24,661 nucleotides of DNA, taken from the NCBI GenBank assembly GCA_902490005.1, contig CABUCM010000041.1:1-24661 (forward strand), written 5' to 3'. Position numbers and translations under genes: made by a program. The number at the start of each line of letters is the position of its first letter. Position 1 is the first letter of the stretch. Shown piece after piece: positions 5,863-14,065 of the stretch. The DNA is from an uncultured Ruminiclostridium sp. (GTDB taxonomy: Bacteria > Bacillota > Clostridia > Oscillospirales > Acutalibacteraceae). Under the pieces are notes generated by a model. It saw only the letters and a list, made by a program, of their open reading frames with translations, did not search any database and was not told the DNA's origin.

Positions 5863-8800
5863 TCAGTCATACATTCCAATTAAATACATTGCCTCTTTCC
5901 CTTGTGATATCAACCTACTCAGCACTGTATAAATCGATACCGGATAGTCATAACCACGTTCATTTAAGACTTGAAAAGTAGCCCATTTACCACCAACTCT
6001 AATTCCAGAGATATAATGCATGCGAAAATCAAAAGCACCGTTAAACTTATATAAAAGAATAAAAGCAGCAGAACGGGCAGCAAGCTGTCCCCAGCCTGAA
6101 TAGTTAACATTAAATAAAGTTACGACATTATTGTAGTAATTTTTAAGATAATTGGCAACAGTCCAAGGAACAGCACCTAAAATCCCCTCTAATAAAGGAG
6201 CACCTTGCTTTTCTAGGTCATCGCGGACCTGACCGAAGCTAGTTGTAATTTTAGGGCCTGCTGTGGGATTAGTATACTGTATTTGACGTTCTTCTTTGGC
6301 GATTATGACATTATAGGCAGCAATCACACCGCACCCGTTGGCAGCAATATTTCCTACGGAACCAAACCCTATATCCTTCATTTGAGCTTGAACACCAGGG
6401 TAAACGGTTACTACGGTATCAGCATATTGTTCATTAATATATTCAGGAGCGACACCTTCGTTATCAAACATATTCACCGGATTATTAATACAATATGAAA
6501 ACATATTGGTTCCAAGTATCCCAACGCCATTATTAACAACTTTATCTGCATTCAGAAACCTTCTGGTGATAGGATCATAATACCTGGACTGGAGATAATA
6601 GAACCCGGTTTCAGTATCATAATAGTAACCCCGGTAGCGGATAGGATTGATCTGGCCGATGGTGGAAGCCTCGGAACCGTCTACGGATAGCACCTTGCCC
6701 CAGGCGTCATAAGTATAGGAAACTATCTGGTTTCCTGCTTCATTCAGAATCCCTATAACGTCGCCCTGTAAGTTAAATATATAGTAATACTTTGCGCCGT
6801 TGTAGTCAAACCCGTATTTGTTCGCCTTTTCATCATACAGGAAAACGATGGTGTCACTGCCCTTGGTCTGCCCTAAGAGGGTTCCGTTCATTACATGATA
6901 TTTGGTTGTCGTGCCATTCACGGTTTTGCCGGTTCTGATGCCATCTGGGTCGTAGGTATAGGAAATAGAGTCATCACCATGAGAGAGGGAGGCAAGCCGC
7001 CTGCCGTTCTGCCAGGTGAAGGTAAAGCCGTCCCGGTAGGCGAGGGGATTGCCGATTTCATCATAAGTGATGGCCTGGCCGTTAAAGCTGGTGAGCAGAT
7101 CCTTCCAGCCCGCATCCGTGTAGCCGTAGGTATCCGTCACCGTGCCGTTCAGCTTTACAGAGGTCAGGTTCCCGCCCGCATCGTAGGCGTATTCCGTCAC
7201 ATTGGCGCTGTTAGTCACCTTGGTAAGCTGGTTCAGGCCGTCGTATTCGTAGCTTTCCACCACCGTACCGTTTTTGGAAACGCTCACGATATTTCCAAAT
7301 TGGTCGTAGGTATAGCTTAAGGTCTCGCCGCCGTTTTTGATTTCAGCCACCAGCGTTGTCTCGCCGCCGGCATTAGAGCCCTTTAAATAGGTGTATTGGG
7401 TGGTAAAGGGCGCCGCTAGGTTCAGAGTCCGGGAAATCATACGGATCAGATCGTCCCAATCATAGGTGAGAATCTGGGAGCCGTTGAGCTTTACCCCTTC
7501 AATGATACTGGTATCGCTGTACTGATATTCGTTTTTCAAGGTGACTCCAGCGATCTTTTCCAGTGTGGCGTCGATCCGGTTCTGATTGTCGTAGGAGATC
7601 CGGTATTCCCCGCCGTCGGAGGACGTAACCCCGGTGATCCGGTTGATCAGGTCATACTGGGTTTTAAAGGAAATGTTATTCAGCAAATCCTCCGTTTCCA
7701 CCAGACTGCCCATGGCGTCGTATTTGTAGGAAACCGCCGGCGTGCCGTTAAAGGATTTCCCGACGAGCCTTTCTTTATTATCGTAGCTGTAGGTTACCGT
7801 ATCGCCGTTCCCGTAGGTGGAGCCGGTGGGAAGCCCCGCCTGCAAATTAAAGGTATTAGTTGTGAGCGTGCGGCCGCCAACGGCTACGCTGGTGTTGTTT
7901 CCATAGCCGTCATATCCAAAGGTATAGCTGAAGCCGTTATGGGTAATGGTGGAAAGCCGGTAATCCTCATAGCCATAGCCCGCTGTGGAACCGCCGGAGG
8001 AAACCGAGGTCACCCGGTCCAGGCCGTCGTAGGCGTAGGAGGTGCTTTGAGCATCGCTGCCGCTGCCTATGGTAACGCCGGTGTTCATGCGGTTCTTGGA
8101 ATCATAGGTATAGCTGGTCTTCGTCCCCCGGGAATCCGTCACCGAACTGATATGCCGCCCGTCGGACGTATACGAGGCAGAGGATGGCATGGTCAGCGTC
8201 TTCTCTAATATCCATTCCTTTCCCCTTGAGGCAGAATGAGCGGTGGACACCAGCGTGACAGATAGCGAAAAACTGTCTCCCGGCACACCTATAGATTCAC
8301 CTGGGTATGCCTTACAGGTGATCCGGTAGGTTCCATCACTGTTTTTGGTGAAGCTGAATTTCTGATCGTCGCCTCCGTCCTTGCCAAACTGCCTTACCGT
8401 TTTGTTTCCATCTACCAGGGCAGTTGTCACCTGGAGTACCTTATCATAATTGGTGCCGGAATGAATATAAAACCATCCGTCCTGACCGGGGACCGTCTCT
8501 AAGGTAAACTTTTGATTTTTCCCTCCGCTATCACTATAATAATATTGATTGATCAGAGTATTATCCTCAGTCGATATCCGCTTTACATCCATATACAATC
8601 CTGTCAGCATAGAACGAAACGCATAAGAATTACCGCTTGTAGGAGCCTCAGACAACGTAGCGCCAACCTCTTCAAAATACCAAATCTGTTCCTTTTTATC
8701 CGCTTTCGGCTGCAATACCACGAATATGGAATTACCCGTACCGGAACTGGCTAACGCCAAGGCCATATTGGGCGCGTGTTTGGGTACGATGCGGTATCCT

Positions 8801-11800
8801 CCGCTCGCCCGATATTCGAGAGTAAAGCGCTGCCAATCCCTGTCACTCGGCCCGGAAATTACTGCGGAACCTCCCGCTGTGGCGGCGCCAAGGTCAATAC
8901 CAATACACCGGGTTCCGCCGCCTAACTTGGTATAAATCCGGTAGGTACCCTCCTTGTCCTTCACCAGCTTCCAAATCTGATTGGCGCCGCCGTTATACTG
9001 ATACTGCTGCACTTTCGTGCCGTTCGCGTCTATGGCGCCCTTTACCTCCAGGTATTTTCCCGACAAACCATTGCGAATCCGGTAAACCCCAGTATTCTTA
9101 ATTCCAGACAGATAGCTGTTACTAAAAGTTGCCGATTCTGTTGGCTGCCCTTTGCTGTTATAGGTAAATGCATAGGTTACGCCATCAGAATTTTTGGCTG
9201 ATGTTAGATTTTGCTTATTATCGTAATAATATCCGAAGTGGTTTCCGCTTACGTCCACCATCTGCTTTAGGTTGCTGTGATCGTCATAATTGAACTTGGA
9301 TTCCTCGGCGGCATCTGCGGAGGTGGTCACGTTGCCGTCGTCGTCATATACATAGCTCTGGCCGTTGTCCTTCACTAACTGAAGGTTATCGATATATACC
9401 GGGTTCAGCTGGTCTTTATAGAACACATAGACGTGAATCGCGCTGTAGGTACGGGTGGTGGTGGGGTCTCCGTCGTCAGCCACGCCGATCCCGTTGGCGA
9501 ACTGCCAGCCGGTTACGCTCTCGTTAAACGGCGCAGTAAACCATTGCGCTGGGGCTCCATCGAAGATAAACGCCGCGGCAATGCGGAATTCGCCCCCCGG
9601 CTTCGCTCCCGTAGTGCTGGCCCAGCCGCTGAGGGAATAGACGTCCCCCTCTTTTCCCTGCACATTGATGGCTTGGGAAAACTTTGGCCTGCCGGAGATC
9701 GTGGGGTTGATCAAAGCCGCCTGCGTATGGCTGGGAGGGGACCCTACTCCGCTGCCGGCCGGGGTTTCCGAGAACGACCAGTGATCCAGCTTGCCGTTAG
9801 TCGTACTCTGAAAGCCTGAATTCTTAATTAGATTCAGCTTATTGGCGGCTTCGCCGGTTTCTAACTGTATGCTATCGATCCAAACCGTTCCAGTCGTATT
9901 AGCGATACCTGCGAAAACTTCTGCTTTGGTATTATTCTCCGCCACAGTAAACGTAAGCGTCAACCGAACCCATCCGTTGTCAAATTCCGAATCTGTCGTC
10001 CCCGTCAAGGATCGCTCCATATCCTGACGAATAGTCGCGCCCGAAGCATTTTTCTGGTCGATCCAAATCCCGGCACCCGTTTCCTCATCATGAGCAGCAC
10101 CGATGTCTTTCGACTTTAAATAGGCTGAAAGAGTATAGGTTCCTTTTGATAGCGTGAGTGTCTGATAGATCGCACTCACTCCGTTTGCGTCATTTTGAGT
10201 TACCTCATAACTGGTATTTCCTATGTGTCCAGTATCTGTTTTCTTGGTAACTGTATAGGGAGCACTGCCGCTATGGGCCGTTTTCCATGTAGAGTCCATA
10301 TTATAATCGGCCAGCAGATTGAGCACAGGCTTCTGCATGGAACTTGCCTTCATTAGCTTGTGGGGCTCTTTTTCATCGTCGGTATCATACTGGTATTTAT
10401 TTGCGTTGCCATCCTGATCCTGAACCGCTACCGGATGCCCGAAATTGTCAAACTGATAAGTAATTACCTGATTGTCGCCCTCGGTGTCATAATTGCCGTC
10501 CATTCCATGGGTAGTAAAGGTGGTTTGGTTTACTTTGCTGTAGTCCATCTGCATCCCTTGCGCAACCGCCCCACCCACTCGCTCTTGAATCTTATTTACG
10601 CGGTAGGTATCGGAGAGATAATAATAATTCATTCCATAGCCTGTAGGATCCGACACGGAGTTCAAACGTTTCGAACTGTAGCCATAAGTTGCTTTGCCTC
10701 CGTCGCTGTGAGTAATCGAAGTTAAGTTGCCGGCGGAATCATACTGGAAGCTGGTTACTCTCCCGGTAGACTCGTCCGTAATTTTGGTAAGCTTGGAATA
10801 ATCGCTGGTATAGGTTAGGGAAATGGTATTTCCAGTTGGATCCTTAATGGTTTTTAAATAGTTTCCTTTAGCATGGGGGCCATAACCATAATATACAGAA
10901 TTTCCATTGGGATCTATTGTAAAACGCAAAAAGCCCCATTTATCAAATTGAAGCCTGGTTTTATCTTTCAATGTGATTTGGTGGGCAATATCTCCTCCAT
11001 CGCTGTAAGGAGAATATACCATTCCCATCCCGTCTTCATCCTTGATCTTGTTTCCGTCTTTGGTATCTTTATAGAAATAGTGCTTGGTTCCGTCCCCGTC
11101 GGTGTATACGTAAGGATACTGGGCCGGATCGACGCCGCTCCCGGATTTCACCGCTTCCAAGGTCTGCATCACGTTCAGCCGCCAGCCGTTTCCAAACCGG
11201 GAAGCTTCATTGGACGCACTGGAGTTATACACATGGCTGACGGTTACCGGCATCAGGTCGCTGACGGTGGAAGCGTCGTCGTGGAGAAACACCAGATTGC
11301 CGTTGAAATCATTAAGGTAACCGTTGCCGGCGATTCCCACGGAATGGCTGTGATAGCTCCAATAATCCTCCAGGCCATTGGTATCACGATACCAAAACGC
11401 ATACTGGGGATCGCTGTTTCCCACGCCATTATCGCTGTCGTAAAATCTCGCCAGCCTGTCCCCGGAGGAGGGAAGGTTGACGCCCCGCAGCAAGATCCCA
11501 TAGTTCGGCGTCCCGTTGACCCATTCCTGGACCGCCCGGGTGATATCGATTTCCTTCCAAACTCCCTCTGACGAAGCCGCGGAGTCATTATATATGAAAT
11601 AGTCCAGCGCGGCGCTGTCATAGGAAGGGGTTTTCGGGCTGCTGTCCGTATACAGCACCTTGTTTTCGTTAATATTTCCTACATTCCAATCGCTGGTGAT
11701 CCGGTAGGCGTTAATTTGGGTATTGCTGGCGCAGGTGGAAAGCCCCCCGCGGTAGCCGGCAACCGACATTTTTGCCTGCACGATTCTGGCGGACTTGGGA

Positions 11801-13302
11801 ATGTTGGAGGGAACCGCAAAATATACCGCGGCGCCCAGCTCGTTTCCGTTATACTGCCGTCCCACCTTCAAATACGCGATTTCCGCGCTGGATTCCAAGG
11901 AAGACGCGCCGACGGTGGCGCCTCTGGTTTTAAAAGAAACCGTGGTATCCTTCACATTGGCATAGCTGGTGATTTCCTCGATATGGGGATCGATGGTTAC
12001 CGGATAGGCCCGCTGAGGATCATTGAGCCATTCCTCGCTGGGCGTCATGGTGTAAAGATATCCGTTGGCTGTTTCCGTCAAGGCAACCTCTACCTCGCTG
12101 GTACGGACCCCGGCGGCGTCATACATAAAGGGAGCGTTCATCAGAAAGGAGGTTTCCTCTTCCGCCTCGTTAAAAATCAGTACCGACCGGTCTTCCTGAA
12201 GCTCGGCTGTCATACCGTTGGTGTTCAGCGCAAAACGGAAAGAATCCAAGGCGGATTTTTCCTTGATGATGATATTCTCCTTCAGGTAATTTCCCACCAG
12301 CCGGTATTCAAAGCTGATGTTGGGCTCCGTCTCGTAAAGCGCCTTAGATTCCACCTTTTCGGCCTTTTGCATGGCTTCATTGGACTCTTCGATTTTTTGC
12401 TCCGCCGTGACAGCCCTGGTGAGAGGCCGGGCTGCCGTTTTTACGGCGCCCACGCGGTTAGTGATCTGGATATTTCCGCCCGGCGAAGCAGAAGCCGCCG
12501 GTTTCTGTGGCGGAGCAGCCAAAATTCCGCTGTCGGCCGCCGCTTCCACATGACCGTCTTCATTCGGCAAATAGGTCAGGCCGATAGAATTTTCGTCCTG
12601 AGAGACAATGATTGGCTGGCCGGCGGAAAGATTCTCCGGAAGGGAAACCTCAAACGGGTTGTCCGCATTGGTATAGTAAGTTTCGCCGTCAATCGCGATT
12701 TTCTCCAGATCGTTGTTGATCTCAAGAAATTCTCCGGTTTCCTTATCTTCATAATGAACGGGGACCGGATATCCCGCCGCCAAATACCCGCCGTCCTTCA
12801 GGCGGAAATATTTGATGGACTCTTCCCTCAGAGAGGTATCCTCTCCTAAAATTTCATAGGGCTTGTTCTCCTCCAGGGGAAGAAGGGAATACCCGTATTG
12901 AGAAGCCAAACTTAGCTCATTGATTGGATTTTCATTGCCATTGGTCACTAAGGCCGACGCAACGATTTCCTCAACGGAACCGGAGGCCACATTCCCATCT
13001 GATTCTGGGGTCTGCGGACTGGAGGAAGCTTGCTCAGACGACTCTGCGGTGGAAGACGACCCCGGTTCTGGCTCTGAAGAGGGGGCTGAGGAACTTTCCT
13101 CTGCCTCAGATGACGTTCCTTCTGAGGGGGTTACCGAAGAAGTCTCAGAAGAATCGGCATTGGGTTCCTCAGAGCTTGCGCTGGAGGCAGTTTCCGCAGG
13201 AAAGGCATTTTCTTCCGCGTAGGCCGCTAAGGGAAAGGTTTCTATAACAAGCAGAAAAGATAGTAAAACCGCTAATAATTTAAACGCCCCAGACTTTTTC
13301 AT
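5863..13302 (-). CDS. secreted Rhs/YD-repeat (WapA-like) polymorphic toxin with C39/papain-like C-terminal tip
   Basis: A 2479-residue protein with a clear start (AAGGAGG before the ATG at 13302). In order: signal peptide (1-29), Ser/Glu/Pro-rich region (about 30-105), DNRLRE-type domain (about 440-615), YD repeats (about 650-990), two jelly-roll carbohydrate-binding-like modules (about 994-1152 and 1155-1311), a short YD stretch, two ricin-B-lectin-like modules (about 1397-1547 and 1554-1702, with QIW/QKF motifs), YD repeats (about 1704-2190) and RHS core to about 2256. The last ~220 residues form the tip: Cys2324 in NGCGVIAAYN, His2429 in MHYISGIR and Asn2447 in QVLNERG match the Cys-His-Asn/Asp order of C39/papain-like peptidases. 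Related proteins form a shell around the toxin and deliver it to neighbouring cells on contact. The body is GC-richer than the tip. The peptidase call is by motif only. Confidence 0.9.
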   Translation of the reverse strand: MKKSGAFKLLAVLLSFLLVIETFPLAAYAEENAFPAETASSASSEEPNADSSETSSVTPSEGTSSEAEESSSAPSSEPEPGSSSTAESSEQASSSPQTPESDGNVASGSVEEIVASALVTNGNENPINELSLASQYGYSLLPLEENKPYEILGEDTSLREESIKYFRLKDGGYLAAGYPVPVHYEDKETGEFLEINNDLEKIAIDGETYYTNADNPFEVSLPENLSAGQPIIVSQDENSIGLTYLPNEDGHVEAAADSGILAAPPQKPAASASPGGNIQITNRVGAVKTAARPLTRAVTAEQKIEESNEAMQKAEKVESKALYETEPNISFEYRLVGNYLKENIIIKEKSALDSFRFALNTNGMTAELQEDRSVLIFNEAEEETSFLMNAPFMYDAAGVRTSEVEVALTETANGYLYTMTPSEEWLNDPQRAYPVTIDPHIEEITSYANVKDTTVSFKTRGATVGASSLESSAEIAYLKVGRQYNGNELGAAVYFAVPSNIPKSARIVQAKMSVAGYRGGLSTCASNTQINAYRITSDWNVGNINENKVLYTDSSPKTPSYDSAALDYFIYNDSAASSEGVWKEIDITRAVQEWVNGTPNYGILLRGVNLPSSGDRLARFYDSDNGVGNSDPQYAFWYRDTNGLEDYWSYHSHSVGIAGNGYLNDFNGNLVFLHDDASTVSDLMPVTVSHVYNSSASNEASRFGNGWRLNVMQTLEAVKSGSGVDPAQYPYVYTDGDGTKHYFYKDTKDGNKIKDEDGMGMVYSPYSDGGDIAHQITLKDKTRLQFDKWGFLRFTIDPNGNSVYYGYGPHAKGNYLKTIKDPTGNTISLTYTSDYSKLTKITDESTGRVTSFQYDSAGNLTSITHSDGGKATYGYSSKRLNSVSDPTGYGMNYYYLSDTYRVNKIQERVGGAVAQGMQMDYSKVNQTTFTTHGMDGNYDTEGDNQVITYQFDNFGHPVAVQDQDGNANKYQYDTDDEKEPHKLMKASSMQKPVLNLLADYNMDSTWKTAHSGSAPYTVTKKTDTGHIGNTSYEVTQNDANGVSAIYQTLTLSKGTYTLSAYLKSKDIGAAHDEETGAGIWIDQKNASGATIRQDMERSLTGTTDSEFDNGWVRLTLTFTVAENNTKAEVFAGIANTTGTVWIDSIQLETGEAANKLNLIKNSGFQSTTNGKLDHWSFSETPAGSGVGSPPSHTQAALINPTISGRPKFSQAINVQGKEGDVYSLSGWASTTGAKPGGEFRIAAAFIFDGAPAQWFTAPFNESVTGWQFANGIGVADDGDPTTTRTYSAIHVYVFYKDQLNPVYIDNLQLVKDNGQSYVYDDDGNVTTSADAAEESKFNYDDHSNLKQMVDVSGNHFGYYYDNKQNLTSAKNSDGVTYAFTYNSKGQPTESATFSNSYLSGIKNTGVYRIRNGLSGKYLEVKGAIDANGTKVQQYQYNGGANQIWKLVKDKEGTYRIYTKLGGGTRCIGIDLGAATAGGSAVISGPSDRDWQRFTLEYRASGGYRIVPKHAPNMALALASSGTGNSIFVVLQPKADKKEQIWYFEEVGATLSEAPTSGNSYAFRSMLTGLYMDVKRISTEDNTLINQYYYSDSGGKNQKFTLETVPGQDGWFYIHSGTNYDKVLQVTTALVDGNKTVRQFGKDGGDDQKFSFTKNSDGTYRITCKAYPGESIGVPGDSFSLSVTLVSTAHSASRGKEWILEKTLTMPSSASYTSDGRHISSVTDSRGTKTSYTYDSKNRMNTGVTIGSGSDAQSTSYAYDGLDRVTSVSSGGSTAGYGYEDYRLSTITHNGFSYTFGYDGYGNNTSVAVGGRTLTTNTFNLQAGLPTGSTYGNGDTVTYSYDNKERLVGKSFNGTPAVSYKYDAMGSLVETEDLLNNISFKTQYDLINRITGVTSSDGGEYRISYDNQNRIDATLEKIAGVTLKNEYQYSDTSIIEGVKLNGSQILTYDWDDLIRMISRTLNLAAPFTTQYTYLKGSNAGGETTLVAEIKNGGETLSYTYDQFGNIVSVSKNGTVVESYEYDGLNQLTKVTNSANVTEYAYDAGGNLTSVKLNGTVTDTYGYTDAGWKDLLTSFNGQAITYDEIGNPLAYRDGFTFTWQNGRRLASLSHGDDSISYTYDPDGIRTGKTVNGTTTKYHVMNGTLLGQTKGSDTIVFLYDEKANKYGFDYNGAKYYYIFNLQGDVIGILNEAGNQIVSYTYDAWGKVLSVDGSEASTIGQINPIRYRGYYYDTETGFYYLQSRYYDPITRRFLNADKVVNNGVGILGTNMFSYCINNPVNMFDNEGVAPEYINEQYADTVVTVYPGVQAQMKDIGFGSVGNIAANGCGVIAAYNVIIAKEERQIQYTNPTAGPKITTSFGQVRDDLEKQGAPLLEGILGAVPWTVANYLKNYYNNVVTLFNVNYSGWGQLAARSAAFILLYKFNGAFDFRMHYISGIRVGGKWATFQVLNERGYDYPVSIYTVLSRLISQGKEAMYLIGMYD
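6551..7071 (-). repeat. Rhs core repeat, copy in the full-length gene
   Basis: The section copied, in whole or part, in the three orphan cassettes. It differs from all three in a block at about 6700-6770, where it encodes GILNEAGNQ with different synonymous codons. That makes it the recombination target through which a tip and its partner could be moved behind the expressed gene. Confidence 0.88.
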
Positions 13303-13322
13303 AAGTACCCTCCTTAAAAAAT

Positions 13323-13350
13323 ATTAACAATATTTTAAAATATTGTTAAT
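13323..13350. promoter_or_regulatory. 28-bp perfect palindrome in the Rhs leader
   Basis: Two 14-nt halves (ATTAACAATATTTT and its complement) without a spacer, between the predicted -10 box (13366-13371) and the ribosome binding site. On the transcript this falls roughly 10-40 nt after the start, so it could be a repressor site or an RNA hairpin that controls translation. Confidence 0.6.
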
Positions 13351-13365
13351 AAAAATTATGATTTA

Positions 13366-13394
13366 TATATATCATCTTTGTGACAACCTGTCAA
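13366..13394 (-). promoter_or_regulatory. sigma-A-type promoter of the Rhs gene
   Basis: On the minus strand, TTGACA (13394-13389), a 17-nt spacer and TATATA (13371-13366), close to consensus. The -35 box is embedded in the inverted repeat TGACA-ACC-TGTCA (13381-13393), a likely operator. The start codon is about 55 nt downstream of the expected transcript start. Confidence 0.75.
13381..13393. promoter_or_regulatory. inverted repeat overlapping the Rhs -35 box
   Basis: TGACA and TGTCA arms around a 3-nt centre, coinciding with the -35 element. Binding of a dimeric regulator here would block RNA polymerase. The regulator is unknown. Confidence 0.45.
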
Positions 13395-13720
13395 CAAAAA
13401 CATGGCCAATTTTTCAACCCTTGATTTAGAGAAATTGCTTTTTTTCATAGAAGAACAATAATTTCTCAAATAAGGAGTACCGCGAAACCCTCTTTTGCTT
13501 AAAAGCAATTCATCAATATTACCGAATTTAAACCCTAATGACTGTATGTATCCATTCAGGCGGAGATGAAATTAAGGGACATTTATTTCAGGTTAAAGGA
13601 GATAAATAACAAGCGGAAACATACCCAAAAAAGAGAATATATGAATCTATTTCCCGGTTTTGAATAAAAAACGGCTGAAAAGGATTAGCTGGTTTTTGCA
13701 GAAAAGCATAAAATTTTAGG

Positions 13721-13771
13721 TCACCTGATTTTTAATCAGGGTGTCCCGGGTTCGAGTTCAGGAGGAGGGCA
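13721..13771 (+). pseudogene. tRNA-Lys (TTT) 3'-part remnant
   Basis: CCTGA-TTTTTAA-TCAGG forms an exact 5-bp anticodon stem with a 7-nt loop and anticodon TTT. GTGTC and a T-arm-like CCGGGTTCGAGT with a damaged 3' strand follow. The section from CACCTGA to GGGTTCGAGT closely matches clostridial tRNA-Lys. Upstream, no D-arm or pairing acceptor strand can be built, and no CCA end follows. It is therefore a fragment rather than a working tRNA, as left by integration or deletion at a tRNA gene. Confidence 0.65.
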
Positions 13772-13774
13772 AAA

Positions 13775-13814
13775 AAAGAAAGCAACGGCCGCGTGAACGG
13801 TCTCTGCTTTCTTT
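13775..13814 (+). terminator. terminator hairpin after the tRNA-Lys remnant
   Basis: A 10-bp stem (13775-13784 with 13805-13814) closed by A and T tracts, directly after the tRNA-like sequence, as usual for tRNA operons. Confidence 0.7.
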
Positions 13815-13846
13815 TTAAAATTTATAATTCCTGGTAATGGATTTCT

Positions 13847-13889
13847 AAAAGAGAAATAATCTGCCTGATATTCATATTATTTCTCTTTT
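13847..13889. terminator. bidirectional hairpin upstream of the tRNA scar
   Basis: A 14-bp perfect stem (13847-13860 with 13876-13889) and a 15-nt loop, with an A-rich left and T-rich right base. It could end minus-strand transcription from the hydrolase operon or plus-strand read-through. Confidence 0.5.
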
Positions 13890-14065
13890 TAAACATCGAG
13901 GGGTTTTCATCCATTTCATGATGACTGCCGCTGGATTGCGAGGTATTGGAAACCCCAGAATTACGATCGGTATTTTCATATTTTGACTACGGCGTGCGGT
14001 AAGGGCGAATTAACCAAAAGATTATCACGCTTAAAAAGTTTTTTATGATTCGTCTCCTATTGCGT

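Larger units (their letters stand above)
13303..14065. other. 763-bp intergenic region between the Rhs locus and the hydrolase operon
   Basis: No convincing protein gene. It holds the Rhs promoter and palindromes (13323-13394), an 8-bp inverted repeat (13429-13436 with 13460-13467), a tRNA-Lys fragment with terminator (13721-13814) and a 14-bp-stem hairpin (13847-13889). A 23-codon frame at 13538-13609 has no recognisable relative. The stretch looks like a scar or junction. Confidence 0.7.

Noticed and set aside
935..7071. The four core copies as possible transposon ends or a CRISPR-like array.
   Set aside because: They are coding copies of the RHS core, 450-520 bp long, unevenly spaced by tip/partner genes, with no transposase and no short regular repeats.
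11716..12849. Long open frame (377 codons) on the plus strand opposite the Rhs gene.
   Set aside because: Antisense shadow of a long coding region with strong codon bias; no ribosome binding site and no domain-like sequence.
13538..13609. A 23-codon plus-strand frame (begins MTVCIHSGGDEIKGH).
   Set aside because: No ribosome binding site and no recognisable family; could be a gene remnant but cannot be supported.
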